From Pseudobutyrivibrio sp. (GTDB lineage Bacteria; Bacillota; Clostridia; Lachnospirales; Lachnospiraceae): a stretch of 64,000 nt of DNA. A program made the position numbers and the translations under genes. Each line of letters opens with the position of its first letter. Position 1 is the stretch's first letter. The stretch spans positions 48,927-112,926 of the forward strand of contig NZ_SVEV01000005.1 in assembly GCF_015057185.1 (NCBI RefSeq), in the 5' to 3' direction. The notes under the pieces were generated by a model. It ran no database searches, had not been told where the DNA came from, and worked only from the letters and a program-made list of their open reading frames with translations. Of this stretch, positions 8,791 through 17,546 are shown piece after piece.

Positions 8791-9719
8791 CAGAAAAATA
8801 CTAATAACCAAAATACTAATAAAATCACCAAAATAAATTGGCAAACAAAAAACATATTTCTGAGCAAATCTGCTGCTCTGTTTATATCATTAACCTCTAT
8901 TTCCTTATCCCCATCGCCTGTGGCACCGTTTTTAAGGGATAGCTCTAGCGCCCCAGCAAAAGCAGAAATAGCCTTCATTCTATCTCTAAGGTGTATATAT
9001 CTGGCATTTCTCCAATGAAAATCACCAAATGTAAACCTAGCTGCAAACACTGCCAAATAACCGCTCAATCGACCTGGTATACAGTCCACAATCTGATTAA
9101 GCTTAGCTGTGTAATAGCCAAAAAACTCATATCTTTTGTTCTTATGACCAACAACCGAATCTATTGCATCAATTGTTTTATAAATAAATCCCCCAACAGG
9201 CCCAAATAAAAACATCACAAGCATTGGCGAGATGCATAAATCTCCAGCATCGTTTGCCACCTTGGTAACGATACGTTCATTAATTTCGTCCATATCTAGA
9301 TTTTCTGTATCGCACTTGCAAAATATTCCCGCCTGCTTTTTAAATTCGCTAAATCCATCACCATAAAAAGTGGCAACCATCTCTCTTGCCATATTATATG
9401 TATAATTTGCTTCTAAACAATAATAACTAGCTATTGCCTCAAAAATTATACCCACCACCGGAGAAATCTCATAGGCCAGTAACATAAAAAACAAAACAAT
9501 AGCAAATACAGGAAATAATACTAGAACAATAAGCCACATTCCAAAGTTCTTTTGCTTAGATGGCTCTAAAAGTATTAAATCATCGCCAAGCAATGCTCTA
9601 TCCAAATACTTTATCCATGCTGTAATAGCATTAAAGGGATTGGCTATATAATATTGTTTTCCTAAGAACACTTCTAAAATAGTGCCTAGAAGTAGTGCCC
9701 AAATATGATATTTAAACAT
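8790..9719 (-). CDS. cbiB: CobD/CbiB family cobalamin biosynthesis protein
   Basis: CbiB is the membrane adenosylcobinamide-phosphate synthase that attaches aminopropanol phosphate to the corrin ring. The 309-residue product has several hydrophobic segments and the family blocks KVANDAGDLCISPM (153-166), KTIDAIDSVVGHKNKRYEFFG (181-201) and CIPGRLSGYL (213-222). A cobS-like gene lies 22 bases upstream on the same strand, supporting a cobalamin role. No cobalamin riboswitch is visible in the short upstream gap. The N-terminal third is more divergent than the core, so activity is likely but not assured. Confidence 0.82.
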   Translation of the reverse strand: MFKYHIWALLLGTILEVFLGKQYYIANPFNAITAWIKYLDRALLGDDLILLEPSKQKNFGMWLIVLVLFPVFAIVLFFMLLAYEISPVVGIIFEAIASYYCLEANYTYNMAREMVATFYGDGFSEFKKQAGIFCKCDTENLDMDEINERIVTKVANDAGDLCISPMLVMFLFGPVGGFIYKTIDAIDSVVGHKNKRYEFFGYYTAKLNQIVDCIPGRLSGYLAVFAARFTFGDFHWRNARYIHLRDRMKAISAFAGALELSLKNGATGDGDKEIEVNDINRAADLLRNMFFVCQFILVILLVFWLLVFF

Positions 9720-9741
9720 TATTCTATCCCTTTCTAAAAAT

Positions 9742-10458
9742 TTACAATGATCTAACCAAGCTAATCATTGCCACTGAAATAATCCATGCTGTCTCCGCTG
9801 TAACAACATAGTCATCTTCTAATAAGCTTAGCTTTTCAGCAGTAACTCTCCTGAAAGGATTGATGAAGCATATAAAGCTTGCCAACGTGATAACTATAGG
9901 ATATATTGCCAAATCCTCATACTCATCCAAAACATAATAGGCAAATGCAAAAAAGCCAATAATAAGAATGTATTTTACGATTTTGGATTGATTAGAAAAC
10001 TCACTAAAGGCTGATGTTAACAGTCCCATAAGTATTCTTGCCAAAATAAATCCCATTAACAAAAGCTTGAACAAATAGTCATAGGTATTAGCCATTGCGA
10101 CTATCCACACAAGCATAACTAGAATAAATCTAAGAACGCCTCTATCTCTACTGGCACTCCAGCTACTAAATCTGTATTTGTAGGTAGGAATGCTGTCTAT
10201 ATAAGCAATAAATCCAAGTACATGTCTGCCACCACTAACTATAATAGTTATTAGCACAACTCCCAATGCAATAGCAGCATCCTCAAAATGCCTGTACCAT
10301 CCAAGCATAAACCAACCATAAGAAATCCAGTAAATAACCACGCCTACAAATGGCGCAAACATTAATCGATATCTATCCCCCTCATCCTCGTAATAAGGAA
10401 GTGGCGCAAAAGAATATGCTGACAGGGTGTTAACAAAAGATTTTAAAACATTTAACAT
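9742..10458 (-). CDS. Degenerate CobS-like membrane protein
   Basis: CobS joins adenosylcobinamide-GDP and alpha-ribazole in the last steps of B12 synthesis. This 238-residue multi-span protein aligns in layout: SFAPLPYYEDE and FAPFVGVVIYW near the N-terminus, SGGRHVLGFIAYIDS at 75-89, and SASRDRGVLRFILVML at 101-116, matching CobS TGG-H-DG-DT-D and KDSRIGAFGVLAL blocks. However, most acidic residues of the CobS metal/substrate motif are absent; only D88 remains. Length and neighbour (cbiB) support descent from cobS, but catalysis in the canonical way is doubtful. It may be a repurposed partner of CbiB or a decaying gene. It sits 3 bases after the glycosylase stop. Confidence 0.55.
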   Translation of the reverse strand: MLNVLKSFVNTLSAYSFAPLPYYEDEGDRYRLMFAPFVGVVIYWISYGWFMLGWYRHFEDAAIALGVVLITIIVSGGRHVLGFIAYIDSIPTYKYRFSSWSASRDRGVLRFILVMLVWIVAMANTYDYLFKLLLMGFILARILMGLLTSAFSEFSNQSKIVKYILIIGFFAFAYYVLDEYEDLAIYPIVITLASFICFINPFRRVTAEKLSLLEDDYVVTAETAWIISVAMISLVRSL

Positions 10459-10461
10459 AAT

Positions 10462-11301
10462 CTATTTCTTCTTTCTTTTATGATAAAACTGCAATTGCTG
10501 AACATAGCCCTGATATCCTGCGTAAGTTTTATTAATGTATTCTAGATATTTTTCTTTGGTGTATTCTGAATAATCCTCTGTGATTATTTTTTTCATCCAT
10601 GTATCAATTGGGTAGCTTTCCATGAAATGAAAACCGTAAAGCATAATACAGTTGGCTACCTTTGGACCGATTCCCTTGATTTTAAGAAGATTATCATAGG
10701 CCTGTTGATATGGCATTTGGCTGATAGATTTAATATCTAAATTGCCAACCACAACATCCCTAGAAATGCCTACAATATAATCAGCTCTATATCCAAGAGC
10801 TGTGCCATCCATTAGCTCCTCCACTGGAATATACGCTAGCACATCTGGATGAGGAAAATGAATCCCATCAGAGTATCTTTCACAAAGGGTTCTAATGGAC
10901 TTTTTAATCTTTGGAATATTATTGTTTTGGGAAATAACGTAGGAAATGAAAACCTCCCACAAATCCTGTCTCAATATTCTCATTCCAAAAGAGTCCATCA
11001 AGGATTCCTTTAAAAATTTATCGTTACTCTCTCGAATCTTGTTGTTGTAGGCTACGTAATCAGTGGAAAAATCAAAATAGCTCTGCCAAAAATCCCACTG
11101 GTTTTCCTTGCAAACGAAATCCCAAGTATCCTTTTCCTTGTTTAAATAAAAATAAATATCATTATCGCCTGAACATGCGCTATAGGTATCAGGCATACCG
11201 TCGGCCCCCTTTGTCTCCTTGGACATTCTAAAGACCTGGCCTGAGTTCATTATTACCTCAGGATTAAACTCCTCAGCTGTAAAGCTTTTACTAAATACCA
11301 T
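10462..11301 (-). CDS. OGG1-type 8-oxoguanine DNA glycosylase
   Basis: Bifunctional base-excision repair glycosylase of the HhH-GPD superfamily. The 279 residues comprise an OGG-type N-terminal domain (MNSGQVFRMSKE, then the beta-rich part to about 110) and an HhH-GPD domain. The helix-hairpin-helix KIKGIGPKVANCIMLYG holds K214, matching the OGG1 Schiff-base lysine, and YPIDTWM holds D233, matching the catalytic aspartate. It lacks the Cys cluster of endonuclease III. It lies 1 base after the MBL-fold gene and 3 bases before the cobS-like gene, so the cluster is one transcript with mixed functions. Confidence 0.85.
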   Translation of the reverse strand: MVFSKSFTAEEFNPEVIMNSGQVFRMSKETKGADGMPDTYSACSGDNDIYFYLNKEKDTWDFVCKENQWDFWQSYFDFSTDYVAYNNKIRESNDKFLKESLMDSFGMRILRQDLWEVFISYVISQNNNIPKIKKSIRTLCERYSDGIHFPHPDVLAYIPVEELMDGTALGYRADYIVGISRDVVVGNLDIKSISQMPYQQAYDNLLKIKGIGPKVANCIMLYGFHFMESYPIDTWMKKIITEDYSEYTKEKYLEYINKTYAGYQGYVQQLQFYHKRKKK

Positions 11302-11302
11302 T

Positions 11303-12064
11303 CTAGTCCTCTATTTCAAAAATTAAATTTTCCCTATCTATATCAATGATTCTATCCTTGAGATTCACAATATCCGGTCTCTTTTTGAATCGTTCAATCC
11401 ACTGATACTGTCCCCACATATGCATAGGGAAAATGTTATCGCATTCGATATGTTTAACAAAATAATCGAGCCCTAAGTAGTAGCCATTTTCTCCCATACG
11501 ACAATCAAGTGGAACAAATGCCACATCAAAATGACGATTTATAAGCGGTTTAAGCATACGCTTATATTCTTTTCCATAGATTTCTCCGTACAGTTCTCCA
11601 CGGCCTTCTGGATTCCACCAATTCAAATCTCCAGCATGATAAATATTCAAGCCATTGACATTAATAACGAAAGCCACGCCTGCATCATTAGAACGGAGTG
11701 TCTCTATTTTCATATCATCAATCTCGTATTTCTTCAGAGCTCCAACGAACTTGATTTTCTCTTTTATTGATAAATCAAACCCATTTCGAATTAAATAATT
11801 GCGGCCAAGACGAATATCCTTAGAAAGAATATATGTAATGTTGTCACGAGAATCCGCCCATCTGAGGCATTCTAGCCAGAAATGATCCTTGTGGCTGTGG
11901 CTAGCAAAAACATATAAATACTTGTCAGGATTAAGTGTAGGTAATTCACCTGTAAAGTGAACCATGTCCTCCACAACCGACTTATCAAAATAATCAAATA
12001 ATAAATATCTATCCTCAAGCTCAACCATAAAACAGCTGTGCATGATGTAATAAACCTTGTACAT
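11303..12064 (-). CDS. MBL-fold metal-dependent hydrolase
   Basis: A cytoplasmic metallo-beta-lactamase superfamily protein, 253 residues, substrate unknown. The metal motif HSHKDH is at 56-61, with later ligands plausible at NIYHAGDLNWW (about 175-185) and the C-terminal FPMHMWG. HAGD is the usual third-motif pattern of UlaG/YycJ-like members. No signal peptide. It is the first gene of the run leading into the OGG glycosylase (1-base gap). It could be an UlaG-like lactonase or a phosphodiesterase; the sequence alone does not decide. Confidence 0.78.
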   Translation of the reverse strand: MYKVYYIMHSCFMVELEDRYLLFDYFDKSVVEDMVHFTGELPTLNPDKYLYVFASHSHKDHFWLECLRWADSRDNITYILSKDIRLGRNYLIRNGFDLSIKEKIKFVGALKKYEIDDMKIETLRSNDAGVAFVINVNGLNIYHAGDLNWWNPEGRGELYGEIYGKEYKRMLKPLINRHFDVAFVPLDCRMGENGYYLGLDYFVKHIECDNIFPMHMWGQYQWIERFKKRPDIVNLKDRIIDIDRENLIFEIED

Positions 12065-12114
12065 TAATCTCCCTCTTTTTCACACAAAAATACAATTACA
12101 TTCTATCACAATAT

Positions 12115-12150
12115 AAAAAAAAGGACATCCACCGAAAGTGAATGTCCTTT
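12115..12150 (-). terminator. Terminator of the DUF5692-like gene
   Basis: Stem AAAGGACATTCAC / GTGGATGTCCTTT with one mismatch, followed on the minus strand by a run of eight T. It lies 13 bases past the stop. Confidence 0.9.
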
Positions 12151-12162
12151 GGATAATCAATA

Positions 12163-13275
12163 TTATCTCTCTGCTCTAGCAAGAGCCTCTTCGTAATCTC
12201 TTGTACCTGCAAATACTTCGTTAGAATATGGGTTTCCACCGATTCTAATAGCATTTCTGATGATAACAGAGATGCAAAGTACGTTAACAGCAAGTGCCAT
12301 CATAGCAACGAAAGCCTGCATTGAAGGATCTGCTGTAATACCCATCTCAGCGATTGCCTGTCCAGCTGCAGCTGTCTTACCAGCACCAGCATTGTAAATT
12401 GAGATAGCCTTCTCGTAAAGATCCATTGTAGTAACGCCGTTCTCTACTGCACCACCGTATACACGTGGAAGAACTGCTGCGAATGTACCCTTTAACTGGA
12501 AAAGAGGTACTACCTGTGCCCACATGCACCAAATTGCAAGTGTGTTAGCACGGTTCTGGATCCATGCACCCTTGTTCCAAAGTGCGTTTGCAAATGTAGG
12601 AGCAAGAAGAAGTGCTACACCACAGTACCATGTATGTGTAGGAAGGTTGAGGTATGTATACTCAAAATTCCATACATCGTATGCAACGATGAACCATACT
12701 GTCATATCTGGCCAGAGCATATCTGACTTGTTCTTGTCGTTTGATGTGTAAAGATGTACACAACCTGTCATACAGAAGATGTTAATCATACCAGCGATAG
12801 CATTAACAACGTTCCACCATCCACCGTAGATGAATACACCTTCGTTAGAGCACCACCAAGCACCTGAAAGGTCACCTGTGATTGAGTAAGCTGCAAGAGC
12901 AGATTCCATGTCAGAAACATTAGCAATCATGATGTTTGCTGCTACGATGAACCATGGCCACCAAGCGAACCATTTTTCTTTACCAATGCCCCACTTGTAC
13001 TTGATCATCATGAAACCTACGCATCCAATATCTGCAGCGTAAAGTTTGAAGTAATGGAACCATCCATCCATGTACATAACTGTGTGGTTGTTAGCACCGC
13101 CAAACATACCAACATGTGCAAGAATGAAGTAAAGTGTAAGAATTGCAGGAATGATTACGAAAATAATCACACCACCGAGCTTTGTACGACGACCAAGCTC
13201 ATTCATAAGAATTAAACCAGCAAATACTAAAAACCAGCCAAGTATCTGCCAAAGATTTGTGATTTGGAAAATCAT
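12163..13275 (-). CDS. DUF5692-like polytopic membrane protein
   Basis: A 370-residue integral membrane protein with about eight hydrophobic segments and striking Trp richness (WFAWWPWF, GAWWCSNEG, GGWWNVVN, WYCGVALLL). I believe it belongs to the DUF5692 family of Firmicutes, but that rests on memory of the sequence type. No catalytic motif is recognised. It is monocistronic, with its own promoter (13333-13361) and terminator. Its codon use looks strongly biased, with few rare codons, which suggests high expression. The C-terminus (DYEEALARAER) is cytoplasmic-looking and charged. Function unknown. Confidence 0.65.
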   Translation of the reverse strand: MIFQITNLWQILGWFLVFAGLILMNELGRRTKLGGVIIFVIIPAILTLYFILAHVGMFGGANNHTVMYMDGWFHYFKLYAADIGCVGFMMIKYKWGIGKEKWFAWWPWFIVAANIMIANVSDMESALAAYSITGDLSGAWWCSNEGVFIYGGWWNVVNAIAGMINIFCMTGCVHLYTSNDKNKSDMLWPDMTVWFIVAYDVWNFEYTYLNLPTHTWYCGVALLLAPTFANALWNKGAWIQNRANTLAIWCMWAQVVPLFQLKGTFAAVLPRVYGGAVENGVTTMDLYEKAISIYNAGAGKTAAAGQAIAEMGITADPSMQAFVAMMALAVNVLCISVIIRNAIRIGGNPYSNEVFAGTRDYEEALARAER

Positions 13276-13332
13276 ACTGACCTCCTTAAAAATTATTTAT
13301 TTAGAGAAACTATATTTCTCCACTCCAGTTTT

Positions 13333-13361
13333 ATTATACATGTATGTGAAGAAAATAACAA
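13333..13361 (-). promoter_or_regulatory. Promoter of the DUF5692-like gene
   Basis: Minus-strand TTGTTA (13356-13361), 17-base spacer, TATAAT (13333-13338), preceded by TG. It lies about 58 bases upstream of the start codon. Confidence 0.7.
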
Positions 13362-13408
13362 TATCGCTGTTAATAAAAATTTAATACATTTTTAATAACT
13401 TGTATATC

Positions 13409-14347
13409 TTAAAATCCCCTAGTTTTAAGGATTTGTGGCATACACTGGAAGGTGATTTCGTCGAAAAATCCAACATGTTCGCCGTCTGCATGAACGCACA
13501 TACTCTCTTTTAATTTTATGTGTATTTTATCAAAATTTAATAAATCGAAGCCTTCTCTCCCCTCATGCTTACCTGCAACAAGCACTGGCAACAGCCTCAA
13601 GCATTTTGCCCTGCTAATGTCATGAGCATAAAAGGCTGTTAAATGCCCAGAATCCGGGGTAGCATTTGGAGCCATAGGTATTCCGCCTCCCTCTGCTCTA
13701 CAATTCATTGCCGCAGCGAAAATTGTCCCCTTCACATCCATTTTTGTCTCTTCGCCCTTATACCATTTTGTAATGCAAGCATCCGAAAATGGCATTGTAA
13801 AAATGTCGCCTACAGTTAGTAATCCATAGGTAGCTGAGCCTAGGCCAAATATGTTAAGAAACTTTTTCAGCTTAGATGTAAGGGCCTGCAAGCAAACATA
13901 GGCATCTACGCCTATTCCAGAGCTTACGCCAAACAACCGCTCCCCACCTTCATAAATAACCTTGCCAATATCTAGCAATTTATACTCGTCAGTGGCCAAT
14001 GCCCTTTTTAATATATCAAGGGCAGTTCCCTTCATTCCTATGCCGCCAACAAAATCATTGGCCGAGCCTGATGGCAGCGGTGTGTAAATAGTATTTTCAA
14101 AATCAACGATTCCATTTAATGCCTCATTTAAAGTGCCATCTCCTCCCATTACAAATAGGGCCACTTTCTCACCTGCACCAGTAATGCTTCTAGCGAATTC
14201 AGTTGCATCATTTGGCCCGCCAGTAAAATATGCCGTATATTCAATATTTTCTTTATTTAAATATTCCTCAATTTCTTCCCAAACCTTTGCGGCTCTGCCT
14301 GTCTGGGAAGCTTTGTTTACAATAAATGCGTTTTTCATAGTTGCCAC
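13409..14347 (-). CDS. Diacylglycerol kinase family lipid kinase
   Basis: YegS/BmrU-type kinase that phosphorylates a membrane lipid, probably diacylglycerol recycled from lipoteichoic acid synthesis. The 312 residues show the nucleotide-binding motif GGDGTLNE at 68-75, LPSGSANDFVGGIGM around 91-105, and the C-terminal HADGEHVGFFDEITFQCMP block of the family. The start ATG at 14347 is preceded by AAAGGGGAAATG-type ribosome binding sequence; a second ATG three codons in is also possible. It is a single gene divergent from the ClC transporter. Confidence 0.88.
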   Translation of the reverse strand: MATMKNAFIVNKASQTGRAAKVWEEIEEYLNKENIEYTAYFTGGPNDATEFARSITGAGEKVALFVMGGDGTLNEALNGIVDFENTIYTPLPSGSANDFVGGIGMKGTALDILKRALATDEYKLLDIGKVIYEGGERLFGVSSGIGVDAYVCLQALTSKLKKFLNIFGLGSATYGLLTVGDIFTMPFSDACITKWYKGEETKMDVKGTIFAAAMNCRAEGGGIPMAPNATPDSGHLTAFYAHDISRAKCLRLLPVLVAGKHEGREGFDLLNFDKIHIKLKESMCVHADGEHVGFFDEITFQCMPQILKTRGF

Positions 14348-14417
14348 ATTTCCCCTTTAATATTGTACCTTTAAATGATAGCATATTATCAAATGCTAAA
14401 GGAAGGTAAATACAGTA

Positions 14418-15695
14418 ATGCTTTCGGAAGAAAATAAAGAGCTAATTAATCACAAAATTGAACACAACAGCAGACGTGCTCTATCAGTTATCACCTGGAC
14501 AATAGCAGGCATTGTAGTAGGTTTACTAGTTGGTGCATTCGCATCATCCTTTGGCCTGGCAATGCAATATGTCATAAAAGCAAGAGAAGGTCATCCTTGG
14601 ATTATCTATTTTTTGCCTGTAGGTGCTATATTGATTACTTTTATGTATAAACATGTCTTAAAGGTCAAGGATTCCGGCACCAACACAGTTATCGCAGCTA
14701 TCCAATCCGACCAAAGACTTCCATTTAGATTGGCACCATTAATTTATGTAGCTACACTGATCACTCACTTAGTTGGCGGTTCTGCCGGCAGAGAAGGTGC
14801 TGCCCTACAAATGGGAGGAGCCATCGGAAATGGAATCGGAAGATTATTAAAGCTTAACTCTACAGACAAAAAAACAATGATTATGTGTGGAATGAGCGCT
14901 GCCTTTTCAGCACTTTTTGGAACTCCAATGGCTGCAGCAATATTTTCTATGGAAGTAATCTCCGTTGGAATTATGCACTACGCTGCCCTAGTTCCTTGCG
15001 TTATCTCATCGCTTGTAGCCAGAAGCGTAGCCTCTTTCATGGGACTTCATTCTGCAGAATATCTAATCGATACCATTCCAAAGCTCAACGTAAAAAATGC
15101 CGTATTGGTATGTATATTTGCGGTACTTTGCGGATTCGTTTCCACATTATTCTGCACATCGCTCCATAGCTATGAAGAGTTCTTATCAAAGCACCTAACC
15201 AATCCATACATAAAGGGAGCATTCGGCGGTACCTCCGTATTAGTGCTCACCTTAATCGTAGGTTCACAGACCTACAACAGCACCGGCTCTGCCGTGATAG
15301 CCTCTTGCTTCACTGGCGCCACCATCGGACTTGGTGCATTTTTGCTTAAAATAATATTCACCACCCTTACACTATCCTGCGGATACAAAGGTGGTGAAAT
15401 CGTTCCAACATTATTTATAGGTGCAACCTTTGGAGCTGCTATGGGACCAATCCTTGGCATCCCACAATCACTTATGGCTGCCGTGGGAATGGGTGCCGTA
15501 TTCTGCGGCGTAACCAACTGCCCAATCGCCAGCCTACTAATTTGCTTCGAATTGTTCGGATACGAGCCTATGCCATACTTTTTGCTGGGCGTATCCTTCA
15601 GCTACTGGGTATCTGGATACACAGGCCTCTACAAAGCACAAAAAATCGTATACAGCAAGTACCGCAGCAACTACATTGATAAGCATGTGCAATAA
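14418..15695 (+). CDS. ClC family anion channel or proton-coupled anion transporter
   Basis: A 425-residue ClC protein with the expected membrane helices. The gating glutamate is present in GSAGREGAALQMGG (E126). The usual selectivity motif GSGIP is DSGTN at 85-89, so the helix-D proline is replaced by Asn while Ser-Gly remain. Divergence there and the GGSAGREG context recall the fluoride-exporting CLC-F group, but no fluoride riboswitch is visible in the 70 bases upstream, so substrate (chloride or fluoride) stays open. It has no C-terminal CBS domains. It converges on the dehydratase cluster, with a long inverted repeat between them. Confidence 0.85.
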   Translation: MLSEENKELINHKIEHNSRRALSVITWTIAGIVVGLLVGAFASSFGLAMQYVIKAREGHPWIIYFLPVGAILITFMYKHVLKVKDSGTNTVIAAIQSDQRLPFRLAPLIYVATLITHLVGGSAGREGAALQMGGAIGNGIGRLLKLNSTDKKTMIMCGMSAAFSALFGTPMAAAIFSMEVISVGIMHYAALVPCVISSLVARSVASFMGLHSAEYLIDTIPKLNVKNAVLVCIFAVLCGFVSTLFCTSLHSYEEFLSKHLTNPYIKGAFGGTSVLVLTLIVGSQTYNSTGSAVIASCFTGATIGLGAFLLKIIFTTLTLSCGYKGGEIVPTLFIGATFGAAMGPILGIPQSLMAAVGMGAVFCGVTNCPIASLLICFELFGYEPMPYFLLGVSFSYWVSGYTGLYKAQKIVYSKYRSNYIDKHVQ

Positions 15696-15800
15696 AAAGC
15701 CTCTGTAACTCTCATGCTCTATGTGTCGTTTTTTGAGGAGTATAGCGAAAGCGATCTCAAAAAATGACATCATAGGATTGAGAGTGTAACAGAGGCTTTT
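15695..15800. terminator. Long bidirectional hairpin between converging genes
   Basis: An imperfect inverted repeat of about 106 bases. The outer arms begin AAAAGCCTCTGT (15695-15706) and end ACAGAGGCTTTT (15789-15800). Inner arms include GTTTTTTGAG and CTCAAAAAATGAC around a loop containing AGCGAAAGCG. A-runs on one side and T-runs on the other allow termination in both directions. The right arm contains TTGAGAGTGTAACAGAGG, close to the repeat found in the prfC and dehydratase leaders. Confidence 0.7.
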
Positions 15801-15809
15801 CTAAATATT

Positions 15810-17063
15810 TTATGCTTCGACAATTTCGCCTGCTACAGCTGTTGCTGCGGCAGTAGCTGGGCTTGCAAGATAGATTTGCACTTTGTTAGTGCCCATACGG
15901 CCTAGGAAGTTACGGTTATTTGTAGCCACAACTACCTCATCATCGCAAAGGATTCCGCCGCCACGGCCACAACAAAGTCCACATCCAGGGGTTGTGATAA
16001 TTGCCCCAGCATCTGAAAGAATTTCTAAGGTACCGTCAGCCAAAGCTTCGCGATAGATTTTGCGGCTAGCTGGCGTTACAATCATTTTTACGTATGGTGC
16101 CACATGCTTTCCTTTGAGAATGGATGCGGCTATTCTTAAATCTTCAAGTCTTCCATTTGTGCATGAGCCTAAGAATACTTGATTAACCTTAATGTCTTTT
16201 AATTCCTTTACTGGTTTGATGTTGTCCACAAGAGATGGACATGCGCAAACCGGCTCAAACTCCTCTGCTCTGTATCTGAGAATTCTAGCGTATTTTGCAT
16301 CATCATCTCCGTGTAATTCCTTGATTTTGTCATCATAAGGGATTTTGCAGTAGTCGCAGGTCTTTTCATCTGGTGCAAAAAGACCGCATTTTGCCCCTGC
16401 TTCCACTGACATATTTGAAATAGTCATACGGCTAGCAACGCTCATGGCCTCAACTGTACTTCCAGTAAATTCAAGAGCCTGATATGTTGCTCCAGAGGCT
16501 GTTAAATCACCAATAATTCTAAGGATGATATCCTTAGATGTAACATTTCCATTTAATGTACCATCGATTTCAATTTTGATAGTTTCTGGTACTTTTATCC
16601 AAAGCTGGCCAGTTCCTAAAATCCCCGCCATCTCAGTGTATCCAATTCCAGTGGCAAAAGCGCCTACGCATCCATAAGTAACGGTGTGGCTGTCTGTACC
16701 AAAAGAAATATCGCCAGGCTTTACATAACCAGCTTCAGTCATTAGCTGATGGCAAATACCATCTGTTCTATGAACATTTTTTATCCCGTATTTTTCTGCA
16801 AATGCATCACCAGCTCTAAAATGTCTAGAGTCATCTACCTGGGTAGCAGGAAGGAAATGATCATAAATCAAAACTACACTATCTGGCTTTGCCACCTTTG
16901 AAAAGCCCATTTCCTCAAATTTTTGAACAGCAAAAGGTACCATGATGTCGTCAATCATGCACCAATCCACATCAACTGTAACAATGTCGCCAGGTTTTAC
17001 CTCATGGCCAACTTTATTTCCGATTATCTTTTCAACAAGAGTATGTCCCATATTATTCTCCAA
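15810..17063 (-). CDS. leuC: Aconitase-family large subunit, 3-isopropylmalate dehydratase type (paralogue 2)
   Basis: Large subunit of a [4Fe-4S] dehydratase that isomerises 2-hydroxy/3-hydroxy acids. The 417 residues carry TDSHTVTYGCVGAFATGIG (about 138-157), GSCTNGRLEDL near 300 with the first cluster Cys, and PGCGLCCGRGGG near 355-366 with the other two. The two-subunit, roughly 420-residue form is the archaeal/clostridial LeuC/HacA type. It lies 2 bases after the 159-residue small subunit and is the last gene of a four-gene dehydratase run. It differs clearly from the 414-residue large subunit upstream, so a second substrate such as citramalate or dimethylmalate is possible. The substrate cannot be read from sequence. 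Confidence 0.85.
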   Translation of the reverse strand: MENNMGHTLVEKIIGNKVGHEVKPGDIVTVDVDWCMIDDIMVPFAVQKFEEMGFSKVAKPDSVVLIYDHFLPATQVDDSRHFRAGDAFAEKYGIKNVHRTDGICHQLMTEAGYVKPGDISFGTDSHTVTYGCVGAFATGIGYTEMAGILGTGQLWIKVPETIKIEIDGTLNGNVTSKDIILRIIGDLTASGATYQALEFTGSTVEAMSVASRMTISNMSVEAGAKCGLFAPDEKTCDYCKIPYDDKIKELHGDDDAKYARILRYRAEEFEPVCACPSLVDNIKPVKELKDIKVNQVFLGSCTNGRLEDLRIAASILKGKHVAPYVKMIVTPASRKIYREALADGTLEILSDAGAIITTPGCGLCCGRGGGILCDDEVVVATNNRNFLGRMGTNKVQIYLASPATAAATAVAGEIVEA

Positions 17064-17065
17064 TA

Positions 17066-17545
17066 CTAATCTAATCCATTGCGCTTTCTCATAGCCTTTA
17101 CAAGTCCGCCTGCCTCAAGAATTTCCATCAAATTTTCTGGCAAATTAGCAATCGGATAAGACTTGCCATTTACAATTATTTCTTTTCCAGGAATAACCTC
17201 TGCCTCGTCTCCCTCCTCTACCTGATCGTACAAATCTGGTTGTTCCACCAAAAGCAATCCATTGTTAATTGCATTTCTAAAGAAAATACGGGCAAAGGAT
17301 TTTGCAACTATGCAAGAAATTCCAAGAGCCTTTACAACCTCTGGTGCCTGTTCTCTGGAAGAGCCGCAGCCAAAGTTATTGCCTGCAACTATTATATCTC
17401 CCGGCTGAATTTTGCTAGCCAAATCAGGACGCAAAGGAGAAAAAGCATAGGGCTTCATTTCCTTAACTGTTTCAAAAGCCAAATATTCTGTTGGTAAAAT
17501 AATATCTGTATCTATATCATTTCCGAGTTTCCAAATTTTGCTCAT
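17066..17545 (-). CDS. leuD: 3-isopropylmalate dehydratase-type small subunit (159 residues)
   Basis: Swivelling small subunit of the two-component dehydratase. It shows the family start DIDTDIILPTEYLAF (about 9-23) and the GCGSSREQAPEVVKALG motif near 59-75, followed by NAINNGLLLVE. The substrate-recognition loop reads YLAF. Homoaconitases carry Arg at the third position of this loop, whereas isopropylmalate enzymes usually have a hydrophobic residue, so a hydrophobic-substituent substrate is favoured. It is packed between two large subunits (1-base and 2-base gaps), so its partner could be either. Confidence 0.85.
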   Translation of the reverse strand: MSKIWKLGNDIDTDIILPTEYLAFETVKEMKPYAFSPLRPDLASKIQPGDIIVAGNNFGCGSSREQAPEVVKALGISCIVAKSFARIFFRNAINNGLLLVEQPDLYDQVEEGDEAEVIPGKEIIVNGKSYPIANLPENLMEILEAGGLVKAMRKRNGLD

Positions 17546-17546
17546 T

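Noticed and set aside
14348..14417. Fluoride riboswitch upstream of the ClC gene
   Set aside because: The 70-base gap lacks the conserved crcB-motif sequence and is too short for leader plus promoter.
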